A stretch of 46,488 nucleotides of DNA from Bacteroidota bacterium (GCA_030706685.1 JAUZOA010000037.1:1-46488); one strand, 5' to 3'. Positions 17,901 through 25,741 are shown, counted from the first letter of the stretch. A program made the numbers and translations. Notes: generated from the sequence alone by a model not told the origin.

Positions 17901-18804
17901 CTACGCATCCAATAATGAAAGCGCTGATCAAATTTCTTATGGCTTTGTATTTCAAATATATTCTTATCACCGCGATGAAAGTGCCGATAAGGGTAATGAT
18001 CAGCGCAATCCCCATCAGGTCATTTTCCTTATTCAGGACATTGGCGATAATGAGCAAAAGAACCAGGCCTACGGTAAGGATAGCATCCCAGATCAGCAAC
18101 TGGTCTTTTTTGACAACGGTTATATCTTCTTTAAACGGATCATATTTGAAATATCTTCTGAAATAATAGATCATGATAACGGCCGGGATCGTCAGCAGGT
18201 TCAGTAAGTGAACGCCGATGGAGCATCCCATCATGAAAAAAAGGAAAATGATCCAGCGGTCGGCTCTTGCTCTTGCTACTGTGTCATTCCCTGCATGCTC
18301 GTCGGCATGTTCCCATTTCAGCATGGCCCAGAATACAAGGGCGGTAAAGAAAGAGGACAAAGCGTACACTTCACCTTCTACGGCGCTATACCAGAAAGAA
18401 TCACTGAATGTATAAGCTAATGCGCCAACTATACCCGCAGACATGGCGGTAAAAATCTGCTGACCGGTGAGTTGTTCGCCAACATTGACAAACATCTTAC
18501 GGGCAAAATGCGTGATACTCCAGAAAAGAAACAGGATCGTAGCGGCGCTGGCCATGGCGCTCATGAAGTTTACGGCATTGGCTGCAGTATGGCCATTATC
18601 CCCAAACAAAATGATAAAGAAGCGGCCAATCAATGTAAACATAGGAGCTCCGGGCGGGTGAGGTAGCTCCATTTTATAAGCGCTCGAAACAAATTCTCCG
18701 CAATCCCATAAGCTTCCTCTTGCTTCACGGGTAAACATATAAGTGGCCAGTGCAATAAGAAATACTACCCAGCCGGTAATGTTATTAATTTTTCTGAAAT
18801 TCAT
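14989..18804 (-). CDS. DUF2723 polytopic protein (predicted O-mannosyltransferase type)
   Basis: 1271 aa. The N-terminal family signature TREARGSLWDCGEFVSSAYK and MELPHPPGAPMFTLIGRFF identifies DUF2723. About a dozen or more membrane helices fill residues 1-830, with a large lumenal-type loop near 440-640 that includes QPGNQPRERDYAYVGSFYAF. The C-terminal 400 residues are soluble: an extracytoplasmic domain (QNAVLFTFGDNDTYPLWYAQ-type sequence) and TPR-like helices, ending in a lysine tail. The family is related to eukaryotic TMEM260, a protein O-mannosyltransferase, and is abundant in Bacteroidota, where general protein O-glycosylation is known. Transferase activity here is inferred from family. 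Monocistronic, with a clear terminator. Confidence 0.9.
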   Translation of the reverse strand: MNFRKINNITGWVVFLIALATYMFTREARGSLWDCGEFVSSAYKMELPHPPGAPMFTLIGRFFIILFGDNGHTAANAVNFMSAMASAATILFLFWSITHFARKMFVNVGEQLTGQQIFTAMSAGIVGALAYTFSDSFWYSAVEGEVYALSSFFTALVFWAMLKWEHADEHAGNDTVARARADRWIIFLFFMMGCSIGVHLLNLLTIPAVIMIYYFRRYFKYDPFKEDITVVKKDQLLIWDAILTVGLVLLLIIANVLNKENDLMGIALIITLIGTFIAVIRIYLKYKAIRNLISAFIIGCVVVGIVQVGVIQYSMKSAGIFDVFFVNSLNLPFFSGFTVYFLALAAVIVWAFRFNENNITRTKLIIWFILFLVLSALPFIVSLGSVPIQFLKFLLTAGIATLIGYFFKATGLRLLRLSLWCYAFMMLGYFMYFTALIRSNANPAVDMNNVDNPISLVYYLSREQYGSQPILFGPHFDADYELDDASPNGIAMKTGEMKYVKSKDNVTGKDKYIPTGTEDEPTFQSKDIQLFPRVWDKSNDQNHFSFYVQWLDLKPGDDQDQQKGRGQYVPTYADNANWFVTYQLNLMYWRYFMWNFAGKQNDIQGMGNARDGNWISGIPIIDNNRLGDQDKLPASIQHNKAHNKLYMLPFILGILGCVYQFKRNKTDWVVTFLLFFLTGIAVVIYLNQPGNQPRERDYAYVGSFYAFAIWIGLSVIAFVKMAGEKENKKSFREILLYGSILTLLVTLMSSLHGGVAEILFTTLAITALFALVTTIITYLVRAVSSAGQNAGLLNIATTVVCLIVPLIMAQQEWDDHDRSQKTTAPDLAKDYLESCAKNAVLFTFGDNDTYPLWYAQEVEGVRPDIRIINNSLLGIDWYVNQLRYKINDADSLDVIWTPEQIEGHNREYLRYRLKQGADPKAFYLLYDIMKNELGKPLLDPKTHRDVGPDYFPVPRVSVPVDAAFVRSNGTVNSNDAVLPSVDFEIPEGRLRGLQRNDLVILNIIASNNWKRPIYFTSPAGLGFDQYLRKDGLAYRLVPVMPKNAQQNWVFERTIDSLEQNVYRTSLAARQVWDNNDSAMYSNLMNKFEFGGANKKGTYFDEENRRHILNIRSAYGEAAGNLADEGKKDEAKKLLEKADAGILSENMPYGMTSRFNSHNQTGLVFLEACYKAGETAMAEKVRSQVRKDLEDQQKYYSYLKAEKPEFYTGSIEGQEQILNDVAMVVLDAIEKKYAPQAQPQPPVETGNKPIINSPAKGIDSAKKPADTSKKKK

Positions 18805-18946
18805 AAACTGCTTTTAATTTGTCCCGATCGTATCCGGGAGGGGCAAAAATAGGAGATTTCAGTTCACAATCAAGAGTTTCGGATGCCCCAATTCGTTAAT
18901 AAATTAGTAATGGAAGGAGAAAGTGTGGAGAGGGCCAGGAAAATGG

Positions 18947-19121
18947 CGAGTAGGGTTTAGTAAGTAGTGAGTAGCAAGCAGCGAGTAGCGATTGGGAAAT
19001 CTTAATTAAAAATTTGATTCTGCTTACAGCGGTAAAACCTTAAAACATTCAATAATATAAAGGGTACCCTTAAACAAAGTGATTCTGCTGCTTGTACTTG
19101 CTATTTACTAAACCCTACTCG
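18947..19121. repeat. 17-bp inverted repeat with GAGTAG repeats
   Basis: CGAGTAGGGTTTAGTAA (18947-18963) is exactly inverted at 19105-19121, 141 nt apart. Inside are further GAGTAG/AGTAGC units, and a GATTCTGCT direct repeat at about 19015 and 19081. The 18805-19128 gap contains no gene that I can see. The element lies between two minus-strand genes and looks like a dispersed intergenic repeat or a minimal mobile remnant. Confidence 0.6.
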
Positions 19122-19128
19122 TCATTCG

Positions 19129-19956
19129 CTATTCAAAGAACACTCTGACAGTCTGGTAAAAAAGTTGATTTTGAATGATACCCGAGACCTGGGCCGATTT
19201 TTCGGAAAACCCTTTTAACCCGAACAGGCCGGCGGCATTACCTTTATTAATAGCGATTTCCAGGTAGCCCGCGCTATTGAATAGAGCCAGTTTTTCGCCT
19301 GGGGATACATCCGCATAGGATTCACTGATACGGTCGATCACTTCATCCCGTTTGAAAACGATGCGAAAACTTCTTCCTTTTCTTTGTTCTTCAAATTGTT
19401 CGCGGGTGATATTGACTATTACGTTTTCAAAATTGTCAATGAAGATGATCTGCCCTTCTATCCAGTTATTATCGAGCAATGGACGGAGATGATTTTTTTC
19501 TGTATAACTGACGTCTGCGATGCCAATATTTTTGACAGACTCGCCCTGGACCAGCTGGTTGACAACAGTACCCATTACCCGGGCGCAATACAATGTATTT
19601 TTAATGGCCATTTTATCAAGGGGGATACCGATCACCATTTCGGGTGGTTCCTCGAGGATCATATTCAGCAAACCGTTGTCGGCGCAAAAGAAGTATTGAT
19701 TTTTATGGAAAGCGAGCAGCAATTGTTCCGGTTTTTTCTCAAAGAGATTTACCAGTATGATATGGTAGCTGAATTCAGGGAAATTTTTAAAGGCGCTGCG
19801 GCATATATAGGCAGCCTGGGGGTAATTAAAAGGAGAGATAGTATGAGTAATATCAATCAATTCAAAAGCCGGGTTGACCTTTAATAGCTGGGCTTTTACA
19901 GCGCCGACTATGTAATCCTGCTGGCCGATATCGGATGTAAGGGTTAGTAAGGGCAT
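19129..19956 (-). CDS. SAM hydrolase family protein (former DUF62)
   Basis: 275 aa. It begins TLTSDIGQQDYIVGAVKA, the nucleoside-binding start of the SAM hydroxide adenosyltransferase / fluorinase-like family, with DITHTISPFNYPQAAY, FCADNGLLNMIL and the C-terminal barrel motif IIFIDNFENVIVNIT. Family members hydrolyse S-adenosylmethionine to adenosine and methionine using activated water; the halogenases form a small subset. Nothing here points to halogenation. It is cytoplasmic, and the SDR gene on the same strand lies about 90 nt upstream. The substrate is inferred only from family. Confidence 0.88.
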   Translation of the reverse strand: MPLLTLTSDIGQQDYIVGAVKAQLLKVNPAFELIDITHTISPFNYPQAAYICRSAFKNFPEFSYHIILVNLFEKKPEQLLLAFHKNQYFFCADNGLLNMILEEPPEMVIGIPLDKMAIKNTLYCARVMGTVVNQLVQGESVKNIGIADVSYTEKNHLRPLLDNNWIEGQIIFIDNFENVIVNITREQFEEQRKGRSFRIVFKRDEVIDRISESYADVSPGEKLALFNSAGYLEIAINKGNAAGLFGLKGFSEKSAQVSGIIQNQLFYQTVRVFFE

Positions 19957-20046
19957 TATTAATGTGGAATGATGAACATAAATGATGAATGTAAAAGTAA
20001 TCCGGCTTTCTATGTTTTAAATTTTGCATTCATCATTTTCCATTTT

Positions 20047-20856
20047 TTATTTCACCAATTTCCCGTTTTTAAAGAAAAAATTGCGGACTAGTTTATCAGC
20101 AAGTCCGGGAAAAAATTTGTTCATAAAAACAGTTCGTTTGCCGGTAAAGGTCAGCACTAATGTTCTTTTCTTCTTTTGGATGGCTTTCAGGATATGATGG
20201 GCACATTCTTCAGCCGTCATCATGCTGTTTTCATCCATGGGACTTTCTCCCTGGGATGCCCCGTCTTTATCCAGGGCGGCATTACGAATATTGGAAGTAG
20301 TGAAACCGGGGCAAACCCACATTACATGTACGCCATCCTGCTTTAATTCAGGTTTAATTGCTTCCAGCCAGCCCTGCAAAGCAAATTTGGACGCGGAATA
20401 GCCGCTCCTGCCGGGCAACCCGCGATAACCGGCAATGGATGAAACTCCGGCAATCGTTCCTTTTCGTTCAATGATCGAATTCAATGCATATTTTGTACAA
20501 TAGACAGCCCCAAAAAAATTAATCTCCATCACTTTGCGGATCACGTCAATGCTTGCGTCTTTCAGTAAAGCTCTCATCGAAATGCCGGCATTGTTGATAA
20601 GGATATCAACACCTCCGTAAAATTTAATCGTTGTCTCTATAAAACGGCGGCAATCATTCTCATTACTTACATCCGCTATCATCGTATGCAGGGGAAAGGA
20701 AGGGTAATCGGACTGGAGCCTGTATAATTTATCGTTATCACGTCCGCAGGTAGCCACTTTGGCGCCGGAAGCCAGCAGTTTTTCTACCAGGGCTTTGCCA
20801 ATACCGTCTGTTCCGCCGGTAACAATGACTACTTTATCTTTAAAATAAGGGAGCAT
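20047..20856 (-). CDS. Short-chain dehydrogenase/reductase (SDR)
   Basis: 269 aa. Rossmann motif TGGTDGIGKA at residues 13-22, NNAGISMRALL, catalytic serine in VSSIAGYRG and YSASKFALQG (Tyr/Lys), followed by PGFTTSNIRNAAL. All catalytic residues are present. The C-terminal basic tail (KRTVFMNKFFPGLADKLVRNFF) is hydrophobic/amphipathic and may associate with membrane, as in DHRS-like SDRs. The substrate is unknown. It is the last minus-strand gene before the tRNA-Lys region; the 230-nt gap upstream contains the divergent tRNA promoter. Confidence 0.9.
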   Translation of the reverse strand: MLPYFKDKVVIVTGGTDGIGKALVEKLLASGAKVATCGRDNDKLYRLQSDYPSFPLHTMIADVSNENDCRRFIETTIKFYGGVDILINNAGISMRALLKDASIDVIRKVMEINFFGAVYCTKYALNSIIERKGTIAGVSSIAGYRGLPGRSGYSASKFALQGWLEAIKPELKQDGVHVMWVCPGFTTSNIRNAALDKDGASQGESPMDENSMMTAEECAHHILKAIQKKKRTLVLTFTGKRTVFMNKFFPGLADKLVRNFFFKNGKLVK

Positions 20857-20966
20857 GAAAAAAAATGTTTATTACAAACCTACTTTAAAAATTGCCAACT
20901 ATCTTAAAGAGCTTGCTTTCATGCTGCTAATCAACAAAAGATATATTAACCGGGGGGAGAGATATT

Positions 20967-20998
20967 TTTGGTATGAAAGGCGCGAGACCGTATTTTTG
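20967..20998 (+). promoter_or_regulatory. Bacteroidota-type promoter for tRNA-Lys
   Basis: TTTG at 20967-20970 and TATTTTTG at 20991-20998 match the -33 TTTG and -7 TAnnTTTG elements with a 20-nt spacer. Transcription would start near 21005, leaving an 85-nt leader before the tRNA. Confidence 0.65.
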
Positions 20999-21090
20999 CA
21001 CTCCCAAAAAAGAGGGTAGTCTGCAACAGTGAAAAGCGCCTTCGCTGGATTTTAGACCAGATTATTTTCCGGATGCTACGGCGCTCAATG

Positions 21091-21163
21091 GATCTCGTAG
21101 CTCAGTTGGTAGAGCACAACACTTTTAATGTTGGGGCCCTGGGTTCGAGTCCCAGCGGGATCA
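21091..21163 (+). tRNA. tRNA-Lys (anticodon TTT)
   Basis: All arms are present in 73 nt: acceptor GATCTCG with CGGGATC, D arm GCTC/GAGC, anticodon stem CAACA/TGTTG with loop CTTTTAA, variable GGGCC, T arm CTGGG/TTCGAGT/CCCAG, discriminator A. CCA is not encoded. It is followed by its own terminator. Its 3' part is duplicated 336 nt downstream. Confidence 0.96.
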
Positions 21164-21166
21164 CAG

Positions 21167-21202
21167 AAAGGTTACTGTTACAAAGACGGTAACCTTTTTT
21201 TT
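21167..21202 (+). terminator. Terminator after tRNA-Lys
   Basis: AAAGGTTAC (21167-21175) pairs with GTAACCTTT (21189-21197), and the T run extends to 21202. The GIY-YIG start codon is at 21203, so the nuclease gene sits immediately after this terminator and needs readthrough or its own promoter. Confidence 0.85.
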
Positions 21203-21463
21203 ATGGCCTTTCTATACATATTGTATTCCGGGAAACTGAACAAGTATTATGTCGGCTCTTACATCAACATGGAGCGGCGATTGTATGAGCATAATATAGG
21301 GCATTCAAAATTTACCAGTTTGGGGATTCCGTGGCAGTTAGTGTATAAAGAGGAATATGCAACGGCGGCGGAAGCAAGAATGCGGGAATTGAAAGTAAAG
21401 CGAATGAAGTCCAGGAAATATATCGAGGATCTCATTGTAAAGGGTAGAGCATCCCGATTTTAA
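21203..21463 (+). CDS. GIY-YIG nuclease domain protein, tRNA-associated
   Basis: 86 aa from the ATG at 21203. The single-domain GIY-YIG core reads YILYSGKLNKYYVGS (the YIL/YVG pair), then catalytic-type Arg in MERRLYEHNIGHSKF, and EARMRELKVKRMKSRKYIE with the conserved Glu and basic helix. This is the UPF0213/YhbQ-like small type. The last six residues (GRASRF) and the stop TAA are encoded by the D-loop-to-anticodon part of a truncated tRNA-Lys copy. An upstream extension of the frame runs through the intact tRNA and its terminator and was rejected. The placement between an intact tRNA and a partial copy suggests a mobile unit that targets tRNA genes. Confidence 0.88.
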   Translation: MAFLYILYSGKLNKYYVGSYINMERRLYEHNIGHSKFTSLGIPWQLVYKEEYATAAEARMRELKVKRMKSRKYIEDLIVKGRASRF

Positions 21464-21499
21464 TCGGGAGGGCCCTGGGTTCGAGTCCCAGCGGGATCA
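21443..21499 (+). pseudogene. 5'-truncated tRNA-Lys copy
   Basis: This begins in the D loop (GGTAGAGCA) and continues through an anticodon arm TCCCGA / TTTTAA / TCGGGA, whose loop is one base short, to a complete T arm and acceptor 3' half with discriminator A at 21499. The 5' acceptor strand and the first half of the D arm are missing, replaced by the nuclease coding sequence. It therefore cannot form a tRNA. Its one-base-short loop creates the TAA that ends the nuclease gene. Confidence 0.88.
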
Positions 21500-21511
21500 C
21501 AAATTGAAGAT

Positions 21512-21541
21512 AAGGTCGCTGCAAATCAGCGACTTTTTTTC
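21512..21541 (+). terminator. Terminator after the truncated tRNA copy
   Basis: GTCGCTG (21515-21521) pairs with CAGCGAC (21527-21533), followed by eight T. The stem sequence differs from the first tRNA terminator, so this is not a simple copy of it. It implies that the truncated copy was once a separate tRNA gene with its own terminator. Confidence 0.85.
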
Positions 21542-21669
21542 GCCCATACTTTACTATATAGGAATTTCCATGCCTGCCAGGGAAAATCCGGCCTGCAACT
21601 CACCGCTGCTTTTAAAGCAAGCGGCGGTTATTTTCTTTCGATTTTTTCCGGAGGAGAGGGATTCGGGAA

Positions 21670-22182
21670 TTATTCTTTTCTCCTGCACCTTCCTTCTGTA
21701 TAGGTATTAAACTTTTCCCCGTCCGGGGAGATTTCAAACTTTATAGTAATGCTGCCATTATTAATCAATTTATATGTTAACCTGAAAACGGGGGAATCGG
21801 GAATTTTATCGCTGATAAATACTACACTGCTATCCGTTGAAGAAACAGAATATTGGAGAGTGTGGCCCTCATTATCAAAATAAATGGCTTTCAGAGAATT
21901 CATGCCGGGACCAGGATAAACGATCATCAGGTCATCGTGGATAATACCCGGTTTCTCATTCTTTGCAGGGTATTCCGAATGGTTTTTCCGGACTAATATT
22001 TTTCCTGACAGATCTTCCTGCAATGAAAACCATCCTTTTCCATCACCGGGCTTTCCATCTCCTTCTCCTTCCCAGTTTCCTATCAGCCATTTATACTTAT
22101 TCCAGGCAGCAGATGGTTGTTGCGCATGGATAATGCAGGAAAAGATCAGTAAGGGAATGGCTGAAATAAGTATTGATCTCAT
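21670..22182 (-). CDS. Secreted protein of unknown function (lipocalin-like)
   Basis: 170 aa. The signal peptide MRSILISAIPLLIFSCIIHA is cleaved near AQQ. The mature part opens WNKYKWLIGNWEGEGDGKPG, a pattern seen in small secreted beta-barrel, DUF1579/nitrobindin-like proteins, and is strand-rich with many Gly/Asp turns. No catalytic motif is seen. Its start overlaps the stop of the DUF4199 gene by 4 nt, so the two are translationally coupled. It could be a carrier or binding barrel; the family call is tentative, the secretion call is firm. Confidence 0.75.
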   Translation of the reverse strand: MRSILISAIPLLIFSCIIHAQQPSAAWNKYKWLIGNWEGEGDGKPGDGKGWFSLQEDLSGKILVRKNHSEYPAKNEKPGIIHDDLMIVYPGPGMNSLKAIYFDNEGHTLQYSVSSTDSSVVFISDKIPDSPVFRLTYKLINNGSITIKFEISPDGEKFNTYTEGRCRRKE

Positions 22183-22709
22183 GGTAGTTTATTTTTAGTG
22201 CTTTTTGTCCGGTAAAAAAGGCCGAGCACCAGGGAAAACAGGGTTCCCGCGGCTGATTGAACAATCAGCCCGCTGATAAACTGCCCTGTAACCGAAAACT
22301 CGTTTCGTGCACGGCTAAGTTTTTTTGCCATCTCAGCGGGTGTTGCACCTGATTTTTCCAGGGAAAGCTCTGTTTCCCTAACCATATCGTTGGTGAAACC
22401 AGGATTGATTACAGTTACATATAAAAGAGAAGCCAATGAAACGATAATGGCGACAATTACCGAAATCAGAATCCCTGTTTTGATGGCCCGGGCATAGGAG
22501 AAATTATCTTCTTTCCTATCCGTTTTTGCTTTCCGGATACCATACATAATACCGGTAAATAAGATAACCAGCCCAAGCAGACCGGTTATTGTCCGGAGAT
22601 CAGATTGGGGTACAGGAAGAGATAATGATTTAAGAATCGAAAAGCCGCCTAATAACCAAAGGGAAATGAAAAAACCTGCTGCCAATGCTCTCTTTATTGT
22701 TGGATGCAT
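22179..22709 (-). CDS. DUF4199 membrane protein
   Basis: 176 aa from the ATG at 22709 (MHPTIKRALAAGFFISLWLL); the frame is open to a TTG at 22733, which is less likely. Four hydrophobic helices lie at about 8-26, 38-55, 80-102 and 140-165. The loop with NDMVRETELSLEKSGATPAEMAKKL is the conserved polar helix of DUF4199, a Bacteroidota-specific family of unknown role. It is coupled to the downstream secreted protein by a 4-nt overlap. Confidence 0.82.
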   Translation of the reverse strand: MHPTIKRALAAGFFISLWLLGGFSILKSLSLPVPQSDLRTITGLLGLVILFTGIMYGIRKAKTDRKEDNFSYARAIKTGILISVIVAIIVSLASLLYVTVINPGFTNDMVRETELSLEKSGATPAEMAKKLSRARNEFSVTGQFISGLIVQSAAGTLFSLVLGLFYRTKSTKNKLP

Positions 22710-22789
22710 ACGGGAAAGAATAAATTTGGGCAAACATAGCCAGCGCAGACAGTTTTGACAAATGAACAGGGGTGGAAAAAAGGTTGAAT

Positions 22790-23254
22790 CTATGAAATAA
22801 GATTATGGCTGACTAATTCCACCCATTTCTGGCGTGCCTCTTTTCGGTTTGTGCAGTCCAATTTTGAATAAAGATTATTAATGTGGGTTTTTACTGTACT
22901 CAGCTCAACCGACAAGTCTGCGGCAATCTCTTTATTGGTTTTTCCCTGTGCGATCAATCTGAAAATTGAAATTTCCCTGTTTGTGAGGCAGCTAGTCAAA
23001 TCCTTTAAGCCTGTATTATTTTCAATCGCTGCAGTTTCGGGAACAGGGGCTGCCTTTTTAGAGGCCAATAAATACCCCGTGAGCAAAAAAGCAGCAGCGA
23101 CCAGGCTGAGATAAATATCAAACCGGAAAAAATTATAAACTACCAATGTGCCCAAAAACTGGGCAGAAATGATTGCTAAGGAAGTCAACAGCGCTATTTT
23201 GATCATTGAAATATTTATAATGCCGACTTTGAAATGGTTGTGTTTGAATGGCAT
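22790..23254 (-). CDS. Membrane-anchored LuxR-type HTH protein
   Basis: 154 aa if started at the ATG 23254; an internal ATG at 23206 (MIKIALLTSL) gives 138 aa and is equally plausible. Two membrane helices (IALLTSLAIISAQFLGTLVV, then IYLSLVAAAFLLTGYLLA) are followed by a linker and a C-terminal LuxR/GerE helix-turn-helix: LTNREISIFRLIAQGKTNKE, then STVKTHINNLYSKL. There is no receiver domain. Such proteins occur in Chitinophagaceae; they may act while tethered or after release. It lies upstream of the DUF4199/secreted pair with an 80-nt gap and might control it. Confidence 0.82.
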   Translation of the reverse strand: MPFKHNHFKVGIINISMIKIALLTSLAIISAQFLGTLVVYNFFRFDIYLSLVAAAFLLTGYLLASKKAAPVPETAAIENNTGLKDLTSCLTNREISIFRLIAQGKTNKEIAADLSVELSTVKTHINNLYSKLDCTNRKEARQKWVELVSHNLIS

Positions 23255-23411
23255 TCCCGGGATTTTACCCGAATTTACTATAAAAATGCCTTAATGATAT
23301 GAAGGAGTCAACTTGCTAAGCTTGCTGAACTTCACAAAAAAACCCGATGTGAAAACACCAGGTTGTAAACCAAAACTACTGCTTATGAAATGAGACAAAC
23401 ATTGAATCCGG

Positions 23412-23681
23412 TCAGGAGAGAACGACCCCATTGGAAGTGGCACTTTCTTTAACAGCTTCCAGAACCAAATCAATAATACCATCGTCAACCTGGCTCTTTG
23501 TTTTAATAGCTGCTTCTTTTAATAACGTAAAATCTGAATATAAACCCTGGAGGGTGGTTTGAAAGATTTCCGTTGTATTATGATCCTTAATACCTGAAAG
23601 CACTTCTTCCATTTCTGCTTTTCCTACTGCTTTAATAGCCGGGAGAACGGCGGCTACTATTATTTCCTTGATCTTTGCCAT
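23412..23681 (-). CDS. Unknown small helical protein
   Basis: 89 aa from the ATG at 23681. Predominantly alpha-helical with an alternating hydrophobic/charged pattern (EIIVAAVLPAIKAVGKAEME, then GIIDLVLEAVKESATSNGVV); no signal peptide or metal-binding residues. I do not recognise the family. It stands alone, with about 130 nt on the 5' side before the DUF1624 gene and about 155 nt on the 3' side before the LuxR-type gene. The clean reading frame and protein-like composition support it as real. Confidence 0.6.
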   Translation of the reverse strand: MAKIKEIIVAAVLPAIKAVGKAEMEEVLSGIKDHNTTEIFQTTLQGLYSDFTLLKEAAIKTKSQVDDGIIDLVLEAVKESATSNGVVLS

Positions 23682-23815
23682 AAAAATTGTTTTTATAGTT
23701 AATGATTAATTGACAGGAAGGATTAAAACGCAACGGCTTCAAATCATCTATTGTTCTTTATTCCGCCTGAGACAGAGCCCTTGCAGGACGAAGAATTTCT
23801 TCGGGACAGCCACAT

Positions 23816-25045
23816 TTATAAATAACTTAACCACCATTTTTTAGACTGATGCGTTCTTTTGTACTGGTCAAACCATTTGCAGCATGGATATAAGAGGAGG
23901 ACCAGTCCTATCCATACAGCGTAGACTACCAGTAAATTAAAACCATATCCTTTCAGGGCAGGGGCAACCTGCACACTGTCCGACAATATCATATCTGAGA
24001 ATTTGTACCCGATGATCATCGCCCCGATGGTCGCAAAAACATGTATCAGGAGAATATGCGCCAGGTAATAGAACATTGGGACCCTCCCGTAAACCGCGAG
24101 TTTCGCTGTCAATGCATTTAATGGCTTTTCAGCAAAAGCAAGAAAAATGAAAGCAGGTCCCAGGGTGATCAATGTATACAACAGGGAAGGAGGGTATTTT
24201 GTAACGTTCAGAAATGACAGCAAACTGAAAGCAGCGTTTTTTTGTACCGACCAATGAGCGGCATCTCCATACAGGTTCCCCGAACGTAAAATGACGAAAA
24301 GGGCCAACGCTCCACACCCCAGGGATAGAAGAATATTCTTTCTTTTCCGGGGGTCATAACCCGGGATATATAATTGACCGAAATAATACCCGGTGGTCAT
24401 TATACCAATCCACGGGAGAATGGGATAATGCACAAAAACAGAAAAATAGCCGAATTTAAAATGCCCTGTGTCATGTAATAAAGACCAGCCGAAGGCAGCT
24501 ACACCATTGCCCGGGACATGCACGTTGTCCAGCAGATTGTGAGCGGCAATCAACAGGATACCTGTTAACAGCATCCATGACCTGTTCATATAGATGATCG
24601 CGGATAAAGCCATCATGCTTATGCCGATTGCCCAGATTACCTGCAGATGGACATAAGGATAGGTAGGATTAAATGTTCTGAACAGCACTATAATAAAAAG
24701 TTCCAGCAGCACCAGCCATATACCCCGTGTTAAAAGAAAACGGGATAATTCTTTCCTGGTTCTTTTGGTCCCCGACAAATAAGCCGATGTGCCTGCAAGA
24801 AAAACGAAAACAGGAGCGCAGTAATGCGTTATAAATCGTGTAAAAAATAAGAATATGCTGGTGCGGGACAAATCTGTGGGATCATACAGGAAAGCGTCTG
24901 CATGGAAATAATCGCGTACGTGATCAAGAGCCATAACGATCATGACAACTCCTCTCAGGAGATCGATGGATTGTACACGTTTGCTTTTAATGAAGGTTAA
25001 CTTACTGTACGCAGGGCTGGATTTAGTCATAGTTAGAGTCGGCAT
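23816..25045 (-). CDS. DUF1624 membrane protein (acyltransferase-like)
   Basis: 409 aa from the ATG at 25045; a TTG two codons upstream is the alternative. About ten membrane helices. The N-terminal signature RVQSIDLLRGVVMIVMALDHVRDYFH (quoted in part: SIDLLRG, ALDHVRDY) and HYCAPVFVFLAG are typical of DUF1624 and of the heparan-alpha-glucosaminide acetyltransferase-like group, where the His and Asp lie in the membrane channel. Members are thought to move acyl groups onto glycans across the inner membrane; the substrate here is unknown. C-terminal HILLIHVFATIGAMI and basic end KRTHQSKKWWLSYL. Confidence 0.85.
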   Translation of the reverse strand: MPTLTMTKSSPAYSKLTFIKSKRVQSIDLLRGVVMIVMALDHVRDYFHADAFLYDPTDLSRTSIFLFFTRFITHYCAPVFVFLAGTSAYLSGTKRTRKELSRFLLTRGIWLVLLELFIIVLFRTFNPTYPYVHLQVIWAIGISMMALSAIIYMNRSWMLLTGILLIAAHNLLDNVHVPGNGVAAFGWSLLHDTGHFKFGYFSVFVHYPILPWIGIMTTGYYFGQLYIPGYDPRKRKNILLSLGCGALALFVILRSGNLYGDAAHWSVQKNAAFSLLSFLNVTKYPPSLLYTLITLGPAFIFLAFAEKPLNALTAKLAVYGRVPMFYYLAHILLIHVFATIGAMIIGYKFSDMILSDSVQVAPALKGYGFNLLVVYAVWIGLVLLLYPCCKWFDQYKRTHQSKKWWLSYL

Positions 25046-25741
25046 ATTCAATTTTTCAATTTTCAGTAATAAAATATTTTTTAGCCAGGCAAGCGGTAGC
25101 CCAACCAGGAGGAAAAAGAGGAACCGGTTGCTGAAGTGCAGCTACTTCCGGTTCCATTACCACCACTGTTATGGACGCACGAAAAGATTATTTCCTTTAC
25201 CGGTTATTTTTAAAATACATTGAATAGTCAACCGCGATAGGATTACTTAAATGGCTCACGAGTTACTGTTTTTACAACCGGTCTTTGTATTCGTTACTAT
25301 CGTTGGTTTCAAGCAAGCGCAAAAGTATAAGACAACCTGATTGCTGCCGACGGAAGTCATCCATTGGCAGACACCCGCTTATTTGCGGTATTGTTTATTT
25401 GCCGAACGGCATTTAGCCTCTCCGGCAAGTACTACCTGCAGCAGTATGCAGGATTGGTTTAAAGATTACATTTTTATGCAGGATGTTTTATCGCCCATAA
25501 GGCATTCTTCCTTTTTCTTACAGTAAGAGCGGGCGATCTTTTACCATTAATAAGATCAAACCCGCTCATTATCGCCGGGAACTGACCTGCGGGTAGATAA
25601 TGACCTTAAAGCATTTGCTTTTTCATTTACTTGCCTCCCGGTTATCGTTAGCCCATAACCTAAAACCATCTGCCATCTTATGGATGGATGAGGCCGTATC
25701 GAATCAGGAATTTTCTCTTTATAAATTAAAAACAGGACAGT
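25046..25741. other. Gene-poor stretch, possibly decayed
   Basis: About 700 nt without a convincing gene on either strand. Short open stretches exist (for example 25341-25526 and from 25600 on the plus strand) but have no recognisable protein character. The only clear structure is the hairpin at 25527-25567. It may be eroded coding sequence between the DUF1624 gene and the LytTR regulator. Confidence 0.4.
25527..25567. repeat. Long hairpin GAGCGGG...CCCGCTC
   Basis: GAGCGGG (25527-25533) pairs with CCCGCTC (25561-25567), and inside it GATCTT (25535-25540) pairs with AAGATC (25552-25557), leaving an 11-nt loop. There is no T run, so this is probably not a classical terminator. Function unknown. 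Confidence 0.45.

Larger units (their letters stand above)
21134..21501 (+). repeat. 32-nt direct repeat bounding the GIY-YIG unit
   Basis: 21134-21165 and 21470-21501 are identical for 32 nt, covering the variable loop, T arm, acceptor 3' strand and ACA of tRNA-Lys. The repeat brackets the first terminator and the nuclease gene, as left and right attachment-like ends would. Confidence 0.85.

Noticed and set aside
21443-21499. Second functional tRNA-Lys
   Set aside because: The 5' acceptor strand and half the D arm are missing and the anticodon loop has six bases.
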